This document shows, one piece after another, positions 51,676 to 52,344 of a DNA stretch of 52,344 bases. The position numbers and the translations under genes are program-made. The notes under the pieces were generated by a model, which was given only the letters and a program-made list of their open reading frames with translations, was not told the origin of the DNA and did not search any database. This DNA is from CAZQIC01 sp964593555. Its GTDB lineage: Bacteria > Bacteroidota > Bacteroidia > JAFLBG01. The stretch's first letter is position 1, and each line of letters opens with the position of its first letter. Where the stretch lies: the NCBI GenBank assembly GCA_964593555.1, contig CAZQIC010000017.1:1-52344 (forward strand). Direction: 5' to 3'.

Positions 51676-52344
51676 CTACAGCACTATGATTTTTCTGGTC
51701 TCCAGGATGTTGTTTTTTTCGTCCAACAGATTAGCAAAATAAATTCCTTTATATCCCCAGTCGGCTGCACTTACTGTTATTGGTTGTCCGTTAAAACCTA
51801 AAGTATAAACAACCTGGCCGAGTATATTGGTAATTTTAATGCGACGTACTTTTGTTGCAGCAAAATTTTTTCCCGCATCAATAGTTATGTATTCACAGGC
51901 GGGGTTAGGGTAGATGTTGATGTTAAGTATTTCTTTTTTTAACCTGGCAACTCCCAGTGGTCCCACATGAGTTATTCTTACACTATCCATAAACACATCA
52001 GTCAAAGGCCTGTCATTCGTATCTGTAGGAACTATTCCAATAGTTTGCACAACAGTAAAGCTGGTAGTTACTATGCCAAAAACCGGGTAGTTAGGATCGA
52101 GGTAACTGTTATTTAATAAGTTTATGTAAAACTGGCTTCCGCCGGTGTTAGGTCCGGAGTTAGCCATGCCCAATGATTTTTGAACATTGCTCGCGCGTGA
52201 ATCGAATTCATCCGGAATTGTATAGCCGGGCCCTCCATTGCCTGTACCTGTTGGGTCGCCACCTTGTATCATAAAGCCACTGATCACCCTGTGAAAAATA
52301 ATGGAGTCGTAAAATTTTGCATTTACTAAATCATAAAAATTTCC
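51676..52344 (-). CDS. Cyclophilin-type peptidyl-prolyl isomerase with T9SS type A tail (N-terminus cut by window edge)
   Basis: The frame stays open to the window edge, so 222 codons are seen and the start lies outside. The first visible residues, GNFYDLVNAKFYDSIIFHRV, continue into GFMIQGGDPTGTGNGGPGYTIPDE and SGPNTGGSQFYINL, the cyclophilin catalytic core (the FHR arginine is present). The domain ends near residue 130 and is followed by a type A sorting domain (about 140-222) with INIYPNPACEYITIDAG. Cyclophilins catalyse proline cis-trans isomerisation; a T9SS tail would place this one at the surface or outside rather than in the periplasm. A GTG that could pass for a start at 52287 is internal to the domain. 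Confidence 0.93.
   Translation of the reverse strand, partial: GNFYDLVNAKFYDSIIFHRVISGFMIQGGDPTGTGNGGPGYTIPDEFDSRASNVQKSLGMANSGPNTGGSQFYINLLNNSYLDPNYPVFGIVTTSFTVVQTIGIVPTDTNDRPLTDVFMDSVRITHVGPLGVARLKKEILNINIYPNPACEYITIDAGKNFAATKVRRIKITNILGQVVYTLGFNGQPITVSAADWGYKGIYFANLLDEKNNILETRKIIVL

Noticed and set aside
52240..52287. GTG at 52287 as the start of the cyclophilin gene
   Set aside because: The frame continues upstream to the window edge with the conserved GNFYDLV and FHR residues, so the GTG is an internal valine.
1..52344. rRNA, tRNA, integrase, transposase, toxin-antitoxin or restriction genes
   Set aside because: None was recognised in the reading of genes and gaps; all gaps but one are under 300 bases and none shows a cloverleaf I could support by eye.

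Overview
The window reads as a chromosomal segment of an AT-rich member of the Bacteroidota. Five lines of evidence point there. Several secreted proteins end in type IX secretion (T9SS) sorting domains, both type A and type B. Several promoters match the Bacteroidota pattern of TTTG or TTG, 19-21 bases, then TAnnTTTG. Ribosomal protein S16 has the long Ala/Glu/Pro tail seen in this phylum. There is a reporter-propeller (Reg_prop/Y_Y_Y) sensor. Shine-Dalgarno sites are mostly absent. I see no rRNA, tRNA, CRISPR array, transposase, integrase or phage gene.

Region 1-12 kb (minus strand): a truncated membrane protein; a periplasmic propeller sensor joined to a SpoIIE-type phosphatase; two giant PKD-repeat T9SS proteins that are tandem paralogs with an almost identical C-terminal cassette; a DUF4159 protein; and an M23/LysM peptidase. 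Region 12-16 kb (plus): an M61 peptidase in a probable operon with a LytS-type histidine kinase and a LytTR regulator. Region 16-26 kb: an unrecognised secreted T9SS protein, a CX4CH cytochrome/YVTN lipoprotein with a DCC oxidoreductase, a retropepsin-like protein, a BamA-like outer-membrane protein, malate dehydrogenase, and a collagen-triplet secreted protein with a textbook promoter.

Region 26-41.7 kb: gyrB, a small PKD protein, an MDR oxidoreductase, a kelch-like T9SS type B protein, rsmE, pckA, two small paralogous secreted proteins, an M32 carboxypeptidase, a DUF423 protein, a saccharopine dehydrogenase-like protein, a tRNA methyltransferase, rimM and rpsP. Region 41.8-48 kb (plus): a double-domain universal stress protein, dnaE, trxA and a DUF58 protein. 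Region 48-52.3 kb (minus): a lipoprotein, then a run of small cytosolic proteins (two YdeI/OmdA family, GyrI-like, VOC, HEAT, NTF2-like), ending in a cyclophilin that carries a T9SS tail and runs off the window edge.

No clearly new multi-gene system is visible. The strongest unusual signals are: short palindromic repeats, one of them inserted in frame in a coding gene; a heptanucleotide tandem repeat inside a housekeeping-type gene; terminators that abut the next start codon (rsmE, rimM, and less tightly the DUF58 gene); the homogenised C-terminal cassette of the two PKD proteins; and a large secreted protein of unknown, possibly enzymatic, function.
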